Origin: Lysobacter antibioticus
GTDB lineage: Bacteria; Pseudomonadota; Gammaproteobacteria; Xanthomonadales; Xanthomonadaceae
Reading direction: 5' to 3'
Assembly: GCF_001442535.1 (NCBI RefSeq)
Contig: NZ_CP013141.1
Span: 991,566-1,055,565, forward strand
Length of the DNA: 64,000 nt
Positions 7,578 to 16,522 of the stretch are shown here, piece by piece (positions within the stretch are counted from its first letter, which is position 1; each line of letters begins with the position of its first letter). The notes beneath the pieces were generated by a model that saw only the letters and a list, made by a program, of their open reading frames with translations, did not search any database and was not told the origin of the DNA. The position numbers and the translations under genes were made by a program.

Positions 7578-8543
7578 ATGAAGACGGCAAGCAGGGGAAT
7601 TCAAGCGGTGGCGTGCGTGATCGGGCTGGGTATGGCGCTGAGCGCCGCACCGGGCTGGGCGCAGAGAAAGAGCGCGCAGGATCTGCGTGCGGAAAAAATG
7701 AACCAGATTCCGACCTGCTCGAAGAACCTGGGCGCGATCTCGGTGATCGAGCCGGAAGACACGGTCAACTGGTGGAGCGGCCAACAGCTGCCGGCTCCGA
7801 GCAAGCTGATCAAGGTGTTCGTGCAGAAGTCGCGTTGCTTCACCCTGGTCGACCGCGGCGCCGGCATGGACATGGCCATGCGCGAACGCGAACTCGCCTC
7901 CAGCGGCCAGCTGCGCAACAAGTCCAACATCGGCAAGGGCCAGGTCCGCGCCGCCGACTACGTGCTGGTGCCCGACCTGATCTCCAAGAACAGCAACGCC
8001 GGCGGCAACGCGATCGGCGGCCTGCTCGGCGGCTTGATCGGCGGCAAGGCCGGCGCGGTGGCCAGCAACCTCAACTTCAGCAAGAAGACCGCCGACGTGG
8101 TCCTGACCGTCACCGACGTGCGTTCGTCCGAGCAGGTCGCGATGGCCGAAGGCAGCGCCAAGAAGACCGATATCGGCTTCGGCGCCAGCGGCGCGCTGTT
8201 CGGCAGCAGCGGTCTCGGCGGCGCCGGCGTGTCCGGGTATGCCAACACCGAAGTCGGCCAGGTCATCACCATGGCCTACCTGCAGGCCTACACCAACCTG
8301 GTGACCGAACTCGGCGGCCTGTCGGGCAACCCGTCGGCATCGAACGCGCAGCAGGCCGTCACCGTGGTCAAGGCCGCGCGCCTGTTCGCCAACGCTTCCG
8401 GCAGCGGCAAGGTCGTGCGTCCGCTCGACCCGGGCATGATGCTCTACCCCACCGGCACCAAGCAGGGTGCGATGTGGGAAGTCGAAGACGAACTCGGCAA
8501 CAAGGGCTGGGTGTCCTCGCTGGCGCTGGAACTGTCGAAGTAA
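7578..8543 (+). CDS. CsgG/HfaB-like secretion-pore family protein with SH3-like C-terminus
   Basis: A 321-residue exported protein. The ATG at 7578 has AAGGAAG about 6 nt upstream and is followed by a signal peptide ending near GWAQ. The middle (KLIKVFVQKSRCFTLVDRG, MAMRERELASSG, ADYVLVPDLISK, LTVTDVRSSEQVAMAEGSAK) follows the CsgG fold used in outer-membrane pore and curli-type secretion factors. A glycine-rich insertion NAIGGLLGGLIGGKAGAV lies where a membrane-spanning hairpin could be. The last 60 residues (AARLFANASGSGKVVRPLDP ... GWVSSLALEL) look like a bacterial SH3 domain. There is no lipobox Cys, unlike CsgG itself. No curli genes are nearby. A rho-independent terminator follows. Confidence 0.72.
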   Translation: MKTASRGIQAVACVIGLGMALSAAPGWAQRKSAQDLRAEKMNQIPTCSKNLGAISVIEPEDTVNWWSGQQLPAPSKLIKVFVQKSRCFTLVDRGAGMDMAMRERELASSGQLRNKSNIGKGQVRAADYVLVPDLISKNSNAGGNAIGGLLGGLIGGKAGAVASNLNFSKKTADVVLTVTDVRSSEQVAMAEGSAKKTDIGFGASGALFGSSGLGGAGVSGYANTEVGQVITMAYLQAYTNLVTELGGLSGNPSASNAQQAVTVVKAARLFANASGSGKVVRPLDPGMMLYPTGTKQGAMWEVEDELGNKGWVSSLALELSK

Positions 8544-8566
8544 GCCGCGACCCGTTCGCGCACGCG

Positions 8567-8595
8567 AAGGCCGCCGGGAAACCGGCGGCCTTTTT
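8567..8595 (+). terminator. Rho-independent terminator after CsgG-like gene
   Basis: GC-rich stem aaggccgccgg / ccggcggcctt with a short loop followed by a T run, 24 bp after the stop codon. Confidence 0.88.
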
Positions 8596-8744
8596 CGTTA
8601 GCGCGGTTCGCTGCCGCACCGCCCCGCCGGATCGGCCCGCTTTCTTTCGGCCGGGCAATCGGCGATACATGCGAGCCGGTGCACAGCGGCATCGTCCGCC
8701 GCGGGCCGGCCAGGCAACGCACCGTCATTCTCAGGGAGGAACCC

Positions 8745-9623
8745 ATGCAGCTCGTCCGCCGTCTGTGTTCGTTGTGGCTCGTCGTCAGCCTGTCCGCCTG
8801 CACCTGGCACGTGCGCGAGGACAACATCGTGATCCCGCGCGCGGCGCCCTCGGCCGACCTGGCCGCGTTGCGCACCCGGCTTCCGGCTTACCGCATCGAA
8901 GAAACCCGCATCGCCGCCGCCGACGGCGCGCAGCTGTATTCGCTGCGTTTCCTGCGCAGCGACGCGGTCGCCACGGTGCTGTATTTCGGCGGCAACGGCT
9001 ACACCGTGGCCAAGCATGCCGCGACCAGCGCCAAGGCCTATGCCGAGGCGCCGGTCAACTTCGTCCTGGTCGATCACCGCGGCTATGGCGCCAGCACCGG
9101 CACCGCCTCGCTGGAGGCCTTGCTGGCCGACGCGACCACCGTCTACGACAGCCTGCGTAAAGATCACGAACTGGGCGCGATGCCGCTGATCGTGCACGGC
9201 CATTCGCTGGGCAGCTTCATGGCCGGCCAGGTCGCCGCGGCGCGCCAGCTGGACGGATTGATCCTGGAAAGCTCGGTGACCAGCTTCGACGATTGGGGCG
9301 CGTACATGCGCTCCCGGCAGAAGCTGTGGGCGCGAATGCTGGTGCGGCGTGTCGCCCCGGCGGGCGCGTTGGCCGGCCAGGGCAACCAACAGGTCGTCGC
9401 CACCCTGGACGAGCCGGTGCTGTTCGTCGCGGGCGAGAACGACACCGCCACGCCGCCGCGCTTCGCCGAGGCTCTGTACCAGGCGACGCCCCAGCCCGCA
9501 GAGCGCAAGCGGCTGCTGATCGTGCCCGCGCGCGATCATACGAACGCCGCCGACTCGCCGGAGTTCCGTCGCGCGCTGGCCGGATTCCTGGCCGAGCAAG
9601 TCCGTCCGCGCCCGGCGGGCTGA
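8745..9623 (+). CDS. Alpha/beta hydrolase, predicted lipoprotein
   Basis: A 292-residue protein with an AGGGAGGA ribosome-binding site ahead of the ATG at 8745. The leader ends with LSLSAC-like VSLSAC, a lipobox that would make it a lipoprotein. The hydrolase fold shows FVLVDHRGYGASTG (oxyanion side), the nucleophile elbow HGHSLGS with Ser as nucleophile, an acid in LFVAGENDTATPP and the final His in ARDHTNAADS. This is the complete Ser-Asp-His set of the family that includes prolyl-oligopeptidase-like and YqiA/BEM46-like hydrolases. The substrate is unknown. The VOC gene starts 31 bp downstream and probably shares its message. Confidence 0.85.
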   Translation: MQLVRRLCSLWLVVSLSACTWHVREDNIVIPRAAPSADLAALRTRLPAYRIEETRIAAADGAQLYSLRFLRSDAVATVLYFGGNGYTVAKHAATSAKAYAEAPVNFVLVDHRGYGASTGTASLEALLADATTVYDSLRKDHELGAMPLIVHGHSLGSFMAGQVAAARQLDGLILESSVTSFDDWGAYMRSRQKLWARMLVRRVAPAGALAGQGNQQVVATLDEPVLFVAGENDTATPPRFAEALYQATPQPAERKRLLIVPARDHTNAADSPEFRRALAGFLAEQVRPRPAG

Positions 9624-9654
9624 CTTCGTCTCTTACCTCCTTGAAGGAACCCTC

Positions 9655-10005
9655 ATGACCGCTTCCGACCGCAACCTGCGCCTGGACTATCTGGAATTCA
9701 CCGTCGCCGACATCGCCGCCTCCAAGGCCTTCTACGGCGCGGCCTTCGACTGGACCTTCACCGACTACGGCCCGGACTACTGCGAGTTCGACGACGGCCG
9801 CATGAAGGGCGGCTTCAGCACCCACGGCACGCCTCGCCCGGGCGGCGCCTTGATCGTGCTGTACGCCGACGACCTCGCGCAGGCACAAGGCCGCGTCGAA
9901 GCCGCGGGCGCGAAGATCGTCGCCAGCCACGAATTCCCCGGCGGCCGCCGCTTCCATTTCATCGACCCGGACGGCTACGAGCTGGCGGTGTGGACGGACC
10001 GCTAA
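9655..10005 (+). CDS. VOC (glyoxalase/bleomycin-resistance) family protein
   Basis: A 116-residue single-domain VOC protein: LDYLEFTVADIAASKAFYGA opens the first beta-alpha-beta-beta-beta unit, and FHFIDPDGYELAVWTDR closes the second, where the terminal Glu is the usual metal ligand. Such proteins range from dioxygenases to ligand-binding resistance proteins, and the length fits the small unassigned group. AAGGAA precedes the start. It follows the alpha/beta hydrolase closely on the same strand. Confidence 0.88.
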   Translation: MTASDRNLRLDYLEFTVADIAASKAFYGAAFDWTFTDYGPDYCEFDDGRMKGGFSTHGTPRPGGALIVLYADDLAQAQGRVEAAGAKIVASHEFPGGRRFHFIDPDGYELAVWTDR

Positions 10006-10080
10006 GCCCTGGCCGGCCTATCGCTGTCGACAAACCATGGCCCCTAGCGGCGGGCGCTCCAATTTCGGTCGAGGCCGAGC

Positions 10081-10536
10081 ATGAATCACGAGCTTGAGCG
10101 AGATTTTACAAAGCGGGAGCCGCATTGCCTGTTCGTGCGATGTTTATACGCTGTGCCGCTGCTGCTGAGCACCTCCTGTACCGAACCGCTGAGCTGTCAG
10201 AGTGAGCCGGTCGGATATCCGCAGGCCCCTTGCCGTGCGTACTACTACCAAGCCGATTATGGCGACGGGGCCGTCACCCAGGCGTTAGCCGACTGCTATC
10301 TGGACCAATCCCGAGGCGGAGGCAATATCGTTGCGTTCCATTCCTTACGCTCGGGGATTGGATTGCGCTGGCTGGACGCCCATACGCTGGAGGTCGCTGT
10401 TCCGCCCGGCACGCAGCTTAAGGAAAAGCGCACTCAAGACCGCTATTCGGGGTATGCATTGCGCTACGTCTATCGCAAGCTCAAACGTAACGAGCCGGCC
10501 TGGGCGGGCTGCGGGATTCCCAAACGCGCCTATTGA
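10081..10536 (+). CDS. Hypothetical protein, possible lipoprotein
   Basis: A 151-residue frame whose function I do not recognise. After a charged 20-residue N-terminus there is a hydrophobic stretch with LLLSTSC, which would be a lipobox, and five further Cys follow. Local codon use is clearly less GC-biased than the neighbouring genes, with many A/T third positions, suggesting recent acquisition or a fast-evolving orphan. The true start could be internal, since the N-terminal charged segment before the hydrophobic stretch is long for a signal peptide. The convergent MATE gene ends about 100 bp away. Confidence 0.55.
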   Translation: MNHELERDFTKREPHCLFVRCLYAVPLLLSTSCTEPLSCQSEPVGYPQAPCRAYYYQADYGDGAVTQALADCYLDQSRGGGNIVAFHSLRSGIGLRWLDAHTLEVAVPPGTQLKEKRTQDRYSGYALRYVYRKLKRNEPAWAGCGIPKRAY

Positions 10537-10636
10537 CCCCGCTATGCCGAATGGGCACCGCAGCTGCCCAGCAACACGATAAACGTCGCCGCGAGCCAGC
10601 CTAGCGGCATCGCGGCGACACCTCGTCCTCGCCCCG

Positions 10637-12061
10637 CTACACCTGCGCCGATTTCCATCGCCCGCGGGTGAACAGCCAGAGCGTGAACACGCCGACCGAG
10701 GTCTCCGAGACGAACACGCCCCAGAACACGCCCGAGTGCTGCCAATCCAGAGTGATCGCCAGCACGTACGACAGCGGGATCTGGATCAGCCAGAAAAACA
10801 CGACGTTGATCTTGGTGGGCGTCATCGTGTCGCCGGCGCCGTTGAAGGCCTGCACCGTCACCATCCACCAGCCGTAGATGAAGAACGAGTAGGACAGGAT
10901 GCGCAGCCATTCGGCGCCGATCAAAACCACTTGCGGATCGTCGGTGAAGAACGCGACCAGTTGGGTCGGGAACAGGAAGAACAGCACCGACACCACGACC
11001 AGATAGGCCATGTTGTACCAGCCGATATGCCACACCGAGGCCTCGGCGCGCTCCGGCTGGCCGGCGCCGAGGTTCTGTCCGACCAGGGTCGCGGCGGCAT
11101 TGGACATGCCCCAGGCCGGCATCATCGTGAACATCATGATGCGGATGGCGATGGTCGCTCCGGCGACGGCCTCGCTGCCGATGCTGGCCAGGATGCGCAT
11201 CAGGAAGATCCACGAGGTCATCGCCACGATCATCTGGCCGACGCCGCCGAGCGAGGTGCGCACGATGTTCCACAGCATCGCGCCGCGCCAGACGAACTGC
11301 GCCATCGTCACCCGGATGTGCTTGCCGCCGCGGAACAGCACCCACAACTGGAACAGCACGCCGATGCCGCGGCCGATGTTGGTGGCGATGGCCGCGCCCT
11401 CGATGCCGAGCGCCGGCACCGGCCCGAGGCCGAAGATCAGCAGTGGGCACAGCAGGATGTTGAGGCCGTTCGACAACCACAGCACGCGCATCGCGATGGC
11501 CGCGTCGCCGGCGCCGCGGAAGATCGCGTTGATCACGAACAACAGCATGATCACCGCGTTGCCGCCGAGCATCCACTGGGTATAGCGATAGCCGTGCTCG
11601 ATGCTCCAGGCGTCCGCGCCCATCAGCCGCAACAGGTCCTGGGCGTAGAAGATGCCGGCCAGCGCAGGCAGCAACGACACCAGCACGGCGATGAAGATCG
11701 CCTGCACCGCGGTGATCGCCGCGTCCTCGCGTTTGCCCTCGCCGATGCGCCGCGCCACCACCGCGGTCACCGCCATCGCCAGGCCCATGGCCAGCGCATA
11801 CAGCAGGAACAGATAACTCTCGGTCAGGCCCACCGTCGCCACCGCCGACGGCCCCAGCTTGGCGACGAAGAAGATGTCGACCACGGCGAAGGTCGATTCC
11901 AACACCAGTTCCAGCACCATCGGCACCGCGAGCAGGAACACCGCGCGCCGCAAGGGGATCTTGGTGTAGTCCGCATCGGTGCCGCGGATGGCGTCGCGCA
12001 GATCGCTCCAAAGCGTATGCGGCGCCGGCTCGGCCAGGGCGGCTGTGGGTTCTTGACTCAT
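10637..12061 (-). CDS. MATE family multidrug efflux transporter
   Basis: A 474-residue integral membrane protein with about twelve hydrophobic segments. After a short cytoplasmic leader, FLLAVPMVLELVLESTFAVV and DIFFVAKLGPSAVATVGL match the first MATE repeat, and the second repeat restarts near GMSNAAATLVGQNLGAGQPE, which carries the family's G-Q-N-x-G-A motif. MATE pumps exchange cationic drugs for Na+ or H+ across the inner membrane. Single gene on the minus strand, with its start facing the SRPBCC gene; no regulator is adjacent. Confidence 0.92.
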   Translation of the reverse strand: MSQEPTAALAEPAPHTLWSDLRDAIRGTDADYTKIPLRRAVFLLAVPMVLELVLESTFAVVDIFFVAKLGPSAVATVGLTESYLFLLYALAMGLAMAVTAVVARRIGEGKREDAAITAVQAIFIAVLVSLLPALAGIFYAQDLLRLMGADAWSIEHGYRYTQWMLGGNAVIMLLFVINAIFRGAGDAAIAMRVLWLSNGLNILLCPLLIFGLGPVPALGIEGAAIATNIGRGIGVLFQLWVLFRGGKHIRVTMAQFVWRGAMLWNIVRTSLGGVGQMIVAMTSWIFLMRILASIGSEAVAGATIAIRIMMFTMMPAWGMSNAAATLVGQNLGAGQPERAEASVWHIGWYNMAYLVVVSVLFFLFPTQLVAFFTDDPQVVLIGAEWLRILSYSFFIYGWWMVTVQAFNGAGDTMTPTKINVVFFWLIQIPLSYVLAITLDWQHSGVFWGVFVSETSVGVFTLWLFTRGRWKSAQV

Positions 12062-12327
12062 CGCGTGCTCCTGTTGGGTCGCACCGACGGATGATAGGGC
12101 GACCTGCCCGATGCGCCAGTAACAACAGTACGACGAACCGCAGGACTACAGATCGACACAGCGCAGGCTTTCCTCTTCCCTGCGCTGTGCGCTACAACCT
12201 GAACCCGCGCAACGCCGCCTCGCGGCCATCGGCGAGGCGAGGCGAGGCGATCCGATGCGAATGTCGATTCAGGCCCCTCGCGTTCGTCGGAGACAGTGAG
12301 GGCTTCACCTCGTTACGGAGATTACCC

Positions 12328-12771
12328 ATGACCGGCACCGTCCGCTTGCACCGCGTTTTCACCGCCCCGCCCGAGCGCATCTACCGCGCCTTCCTCGATG
12401 CCGCCGCCCTGGCCAAGTGGCTGCCGCCGGACGGTTTCACCTGCACCGTGCACGAGTTGGATGCGCGGGTCGGCGGCAAGTACCGCATGGCCTTCACCAA
12501 TTTCTCCAGCGGCGGCAGCCACGCTTTCGGCGGCACCTATCTGGAATTGGTACCGAACGAACGCATCGTCCACGACGACCGCTTCGACGACCCCAACCTG
12601 CCCGGCACCATGGTGACCACGATCACATTGCGCGCGGTGTCCTGCGGCACCGATGTGCAGATCGTGCAGGAAGGCATCCCCGAGGTAATCCCCGCCGAGC
12701 AGTGTTATCTCGGCTGGCAGGAATCGCTGACCCTGCTGGAGCGGCTGGTCGAGCCGACCATCCCGGGCTGA
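12328..12771 (+). CDS. SRPBCC (AHSA1/START-like) family protein
   Basis: A 147-residue START-like domain. It begins VRLHRVFTAPPERIYRAFLD with AAALAKWLPPDGF, the standard first strand and helices of AHSA1-type polyketide-cyclase-like proteins, and continues through YRMAFTNFSSGGSHAFGGTY and a C-terminal helix WQESLTLLERLVEP. The ATG at 12328 is preceded by ACGGAG. Members bind small hydrophobic ligands or activate Hsp90; the bacterial single-domain forms mostly lack assigned ligands. Confidence 0.85.
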   Translation: MTGTVRLHRVFTAPPERIYRAFLDAAALAKWLPPDGFTCTVHELDARVGGKYRMAFTNFSSGGSHAFGGTYLELVPNERIVHDDRFDDPNLPGTMVTTITLRAVSCGTDVQIVQEGIPEVIPAEQCYLGWQESLTLLERLVEPTIPG

Positions 12772-12953
12772 ACAGCGCGGCCCGGCGTCGCCATCGCCGA
12801 TCCGACTGCGCGCCCCGATCGGCCTGGGAACCGGGCCGATCGGGCTGCGTGGCGCCGCGGCGATCGCAAAGGCCGCAAGCGACAAGCCCTGGCACAGGCC
12901 GCATAGGGCGCCGCCGCTGTGGTGGGTTCATCGCATCGGATCCGCCTCGTATC

Positions 12954-13448
12954 ATGGCGCCGATGGCGACGGCCGACGACGCATCGGCCTTCGCTCGACT
13001 CCACCGACACGGCGACGACATGGCCTACGAACGCGTCCACATGATCTGGGATTATTGGGAAGGGCCGCGCAGCGGCATCGCCGATTCCGGCGGCCGTCCC
13101 TTCCACTTCAGCTGCGTCTACGACGAGCACGAGTACGCCTACACCGACACCTTCGTGCTGACTCCGTTCGACGACGACACGTTCGCCCTGGCCCAGGAAG
13201 AGTGGGCGATCTGGCGACGCTGGGAAGCCGATTTCCACGCCGGCCGCGTGCTCCGCGAATCGCACCCGTCCTATGGCCACTACGATCCGCGCTACAACGA
13301 ACTCAGGCAGTTGTTGAATGCGCAGATCGAACGCGGCTCGGCACGGGCGCTGCGCATGCGCGGCGAATTTCGCCCGGCCGTGGCCGAGCAGGAGGCCTTT
13401 CCCGGCCAGCGGCATCTGTTCGAAGTCGAGTGGCTACAGGCGGACTGA
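12954..13448 (+). CDS. Hypothetical protein
   Basis: A 164-residue frame from the ATG at 12954; an internal ATG at 13021 (MAYERVHMIWDYWEGPRSG) would give a 142-residue form and lies where sequence with clear protein character begins, so the start is uncertain. The body is rich in aromatic and acidic residues (HFSCVYDEHEYAYTDTFVLT, EEWAIWRRWEADFHAG) and contains no known catalytic motif I can name. It is probably a soluble cytoplasmic protein. A strong terminator follows the stop. Confidence 0.65.
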   Translation: MAPMATADDASAFARLHRHGDDMAYERVHMIWDYWEGPRSGIADSGGRPFHFSCVYDEHEYAYTDTFVLTPFDDDTFALAQEEWAIWRRWEADFHAGRVLRESHPSYGHYDPRYNELRQLLNAQIERGSARALRMRGEFRPAVAEQEAFPGQRHLFEVEWLQAD

Positions 13449-13465
13449 GTCCGCGCGGCCGCAAC

Positions 13466-13494
13466 GAAAACGGCCCGGAATCCGGGCCGTTTTC
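13466..13494. terminator. Bidirectional terminator between hypothetical gene and hutU
   Basis: Perfect stem aacggcccgga / tccgggccgtt with A-run and T-run on the two sides, placed between convergent genes, so it can serve both strands. Confidence 0.9.
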
Positions 13495-13529
13495 TGTCCT
13501 GCCCGATCGGCTGGGCCGATCGACGGCGA

Positions 13530-15200
13530 TCAGAGCATCGGCAGCTTGAGGCCGCGCTCTTTGGCGCACTGCTGGGCGATTTCGTAGCCGGCATCGGCAT
13601 GGCGCATGACGCCGGTGCCGGGGTCGTTCCACAGCACGCGGGCGATGCGCTGGTCGGCTTCCTTGCTGCCGTCGCAAACGATGACCACGCCGGAGTGCTG
13701 CGAATAGCCCATGCCGACGCCGCCGCCGTGATGCAGCGAGACCCAGGTCGCGCCGCCGGCGACGTTGAGCATGGCGTTGAGCAGGGGCCAGTCGCTGACG
13801 GCGTCGCTGCCGTCCTTCATCGCTTCGGTCTCGCGGTTCGGCGAAGCCACCGAGCCGCTGTCGAGGTGGTCGCGGCCGATCACCACCGGTGCCTTCAACT
13901 CGCCGTTGCGCACCATCTCGTTGAAGGCCAGGCCGAGCTTGTCGCGCAGACCCAGGCCGACCCAGCAGATGCGCGCCGGCAGGCCCTGGAAGCTGATGCG
14001 CTCGCGCGCCATGTCGAGCCAACGGTGCAGATGCGCGTCGTCGGGGATCAGTTCCTTGACCTTGGCGTCGGTCTTGTAGATGTCTTCGGGATCGCCGCTC
14101 AGCGCGACCCAACGGAACGGGCCGACGCCGCGGCAGAACAACGGCCGCACGTAGGCCGGCACGAAGCCGGGGAAGTCGAAGGCGTTGCTGCAGCCTTCGT
14201 CCTGCGCCATCTGGCGGATGTTGTTGCCGTAGTCGAAGGTCGGAATGCCTTGCTGCTGGAACGCCAGCATCGCCTCGACATGCACGCGCATCGACTTCTT
14301 GGCCGCGTCGCGCACGCCTTCGGGGTCGCTCTTCTGTTCGGCCAGCCAACGCTCGACGCTCCAGCCGATCGGCAGGTAGCCGTGCACCGGATCGTGGGCG
14401 CTGGTCTGATCGGTGACCGCGTCCGGACGCACGCCGCGCCGCACCAGCTCGGGCAGCACTTCGGCGGCGTTGCCGAGCAAGGCGATCGACTTGGCCTCGC
14501 CGGCGGCGGTGTACTTGGCGATGCGTGCGAGCGCGTCGTCGAGGTCGCTCGCTTGCTCATCGACGTACCGCGTGCGCAGGCGCATGTCGATGCTGCTCTG
14601 CTTGCATTCAATGTTGAGCGAGCAGGCGCCGGCCAGCGAGGCCGCCAGCGGCTGCGCGCCGCCCATGCCGCCGAGGCCCGCGGTCAGGATCCACTTGCCG
14701 CTCAGATTGCCGCCGTAATGCTGGCGGCCCATCTCGACGAAGGTTTCGTAAGTGCCCTGGACGATGCCTTGCGAGCCGATGTAGATCCAGCTACCGGCGG
14801 TCATCTGGCCGTACATCATCAAGCCCTTCTTATCGAGCTCGTTGAAGTGCTCCCAGGTCGCCCAGTGCGGCACCAGGTTGGAATTGGCCAACAGCACGCG
14901 CGGCGCGTCGGCATGGGTGCGGAAGATGCCGACCGGCTTGCCCGACTGGATCAGCAGGGTCTCGCTGTCGTCCAGCTCGCGCAGCGACTTGAGGATCGCA
15001 TCGAAGGATTCCCAGTCGCGCGCGGCGCGGCCGATGCCGCCGTAGACCACCAGCTCGGCCGGGTTTTCGGCCACGTCCGGGTCCAGGTTGTTCTGGATCA
15101 TGCGGAACGCGGCTTCGCTGAGCCAGGACTTGCAGCTCTTCTCGCTGCCGCGCGGGGCGCGGACGATGCGGCTGGGATCGTTGCGGGTGGCTGCGGACAT
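13530..15200 (-). CDS. hutU: Urocanate hydratase
   Basis: A 556-residue protein, the normal length of bacterial urocanase, which converts urocanate to imidazolone-propionate with tightly bound NAD+ in histidine breakdown. Family landmarks are visible along its length: [39 protein letters not shown], a nucleotide-binding stretch [20 protein letters not shown], the active-site Cys region [15 protein letters not shown], and [17 protein letters not shown]. The start at 15200 is conserved-looking ([18 protein letters not shown]). It is transcribed away from a TetR regulator 143 bp off; hutF and hutI lie 6-8 kb further right, so the pathway genes are not one operon here. Confidence 0.97.
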   Translation of the reverse strand: MSAATRNDPSRIVRAPRGSEKSCKSWLSEAAFRMIQNNLDPDVAENPAELVVYGGIGRAARDWESFDAILKSLRELDDSETLLIQSGKPVGIFRTHADAPRVLLANSNLVPHWATWEHFNELDKKGLMMYGQMTAGSWIYIGSQGIVQGTYETFVEMGRQHYGGNLSGKWILTAGLGGMGGAQPLAASLAGACSLNIECKQSSIDMRLRTRYVDEQASDLDDALARIAKYTAAGEAKSIALLGNAAEVLPELVRRGVRPDAVTDQTSAHDPVHGYLPIGWSVERWLAEQKSDPEGVRDAAKKSMRVHVEAMLAFQQQGIPTFDYGNNIRQMAQDEGCSNAFDFPGFVPAYVRPLFCRGVGPFRWVALSGDPEDIYKTDAKVKELIPDDAHLHRWLDMARERISFQGLPARICWVGLGLRDKLGLAFNEMVRNGELKAPVVIGRDHLDSGSVASPNRETEAMKDGSDAVSDWPLLNAMLNVAGGATWVSLHHGGGVGMGYSQHSGVVIVCDGSKEADQRIARVLWNDPGTGVMRHADAGYEIAQQCAKERGLKLPML

Positions 15201-15328
15201 GGCGATTCCGATCTGCTGGGGAAACGGGAATTATCGCGCCGCGCTCTCGGGCCTAGCCAGCGCCGGTGCCGCCGCCAGCCACCGACAAGCGCGTATTCCG
15301 CCCCGATTTGTCGCATCGGCAGGAAAAT

Positions 15329-15343
15329 GTATACGCTGTATAC
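15329..15343. promoter_or_regulatory. Perfect palindrome abutting the TetR start codon
   Basis: gtatac-gct-gtatac, a perfect inverted repeat (each half is itself palindromic), ends at the base before the ATG of the TetR gene. No Shine-Dalgarno sequence fits between. It most likely is the operator for the regulator's own gene, possibly also read by the divergent hutU promoter. Confidence 0.65.
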
Positions 15344-15925
15344 ATGAGCGCGCCCGCCACCGCCGACCGCATCCTGCGCGCCGCACGCGCCCTGTTCGAG
15401 CGCGGCGGCGTCGAAGCGGTGACCATGCGCGCCATCGCCAAGGCGGTCGGCATCACGCCGATGGCGATCTATCGCCACTTCCCCAATCGCGAGGCCCTGC
15501 TCCAGCGCATCAGCGACGACAGCTTCCACGAGATCGCCCGCCACTGGAGCGCACGCAACGACGGCAGCGACGTGATCGCGCGCCTGCTCGCGGTGCAACG
15601 CATCTACCTCGACTACGCCCTGGCCCATCCGCATCTGTTCGACCATGCCTTCTCGATGCGGCGCGAACAGGCGCGCAGGTTTCCGGAGGATTTCCGCGCG
15701 CGCCGCTCGCCGACCTTGAACGTGGTCGCGGACGTGGTGATCGAAGCGCAACAGGCCGGCCGCCTGCGTGCGGGCGATGCCTGGGACATCGCCATGAGCT
15801 TGTGGGCGCACACCCACGGTCTGATCGCGCTCTATCGCGCCGGCCGCTTCAGCTACGACGAGCGCGAGTTCCGCCGCTTCTACGAGGCCTCGCTGCAGCG
15901 ATTGCTCGACGGCATCGGGGCCTGA
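15344..15925 (+). CDS. TetR/AcrR family transcriptional regulator
   Basis: A 193-residue TetR-type repressor. The N-terminal helix-turn-helix is standard: DRILRAARALFERGGVEAVT, MRAIAKAVGITPMAIYRHFP and NREALLQRI, residues about 6-55. The C-terminal ligand domain is generic and helical, so the inducer cannot be guessed. The ATG at 15344 directly follows a palindromic operator candidate, which suggests autoregulation and a leaderless or nearly leaderless message. It diverges from hutU, so hutU control is possible, although hut genes are usually governed by GntR-type HutC. Confidence 0.92.
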   Translation: MSAPATADRILRAARALFERGGVEAVTMRAIAKAVGITPMAIYRHFPNREALLQRISDDSFHEIARHWSARNDGSDVIARLLAVQRIYLDYALAHPHLFDHAFSMRREQARRFPEDFRARRSPTLNVVADVVIEAQQAGRLRAGDAWDIAMSLWAHTHGLIALYRAGRFSYDEREFRRFYEASLQRLLDGIGA

Positions 15926-15935
15926 CAGGCACGCA

Positions 15936-15998
15936 CAAAAAACCCGGCATGAGGCCGGACAACGCACGCACAAAAAAGCCCGGCACGAGGCCGGGCTT
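15936..15998. terminator. Two similar terminator hairpins in tandem
   Basis: Two near-identical units each start acgcacaaaaaa and continue into a cccggc..gag/gccggg hairpin; the second (15972-15998) is the stronger, with stem aagcccggc / gccgggctt. They sit between the TetR gene and a convergent gene. The A-runs face the minus strand, so they terminate that side best. Confidence 0.75.
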
Positions 15999-16064
15999 CA
16001 GGACGGCCCGGACTTTCGTCCGGACCGGAACCGTTGCGCGATCCGCACTCGGCTCGAGGCGCGC

Positions 16065-16403
16065 TCAGTACAGGCGCGGATCGAGCTTGCGCAGCGCTTC
16101 GCCTACATCGACTTCGCCGGTGCGGTCGAGGTCGTCGCGACTGTAACTGCGGCCGGCGCCGCCGATGCAGCCGTCTTTGCCGCGCGGCTGCAGGCGCGAG
16201 CCGGTGTGACGCAGGCAATTCGGATCGTGTTTGCGCTGCTCGGTCTGCGCCGCGAGGCGGGTGTCGGCCTGGGCATCGACTTCAACGACCGCGGGGACGG
16301 AAGCCTTCGCCTCGACCTGGGCATCGACCTGCGCGGCGGTGGTTTGCGCGGTCGCTGCGAACGCGAAAGCGCTCAGCAGCGCAGCGAACATCAGACGTTT
16401 CAT
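16065..16403 (-). CDS. Small secreted hypothetical protein
   Basis: A 112-residue protein starting at the ATG at 16403 with an unmistakable signal peptide (MKRLMFAALLSAFAFAATAQ). The mature part has an Ala/Val/Gln/Asp-rich segment, two Cys around DPNCLRHTGSRLQPRGKDGC, and ends SRDDLDRTGEVDVGEALRKL. That last stretch has a D-x-D-x-T-G-E-V spacing reminiscent of one EF-hand loop, but a single imperfect loop is weak evidence. Periplasmic location is likely; function unknown. Confidence 0.7.
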   Translation of the reverse strand: MKRLMFAALLSAFAFAATAQTTAAQVDAQVEAKASVPAVVEVDAQADTRLAAQTEQRKHDPNCLRHTGSRLQPRGKDGCIGGAGRSYSRDDLDRTGEVDVGEALRKLDPRLY

Positions 16404-16522
16404 GGGGCGGCTCCTGTGAACGGGCACGGGCTTCGATACGAGTTTCGACTAATGTGCCAAGCCACGATACGCCTCCGCCGCGACGCCGGAACCTGTCCAG
16501 GCGCCGGCCGTTTAGGCGCGTG

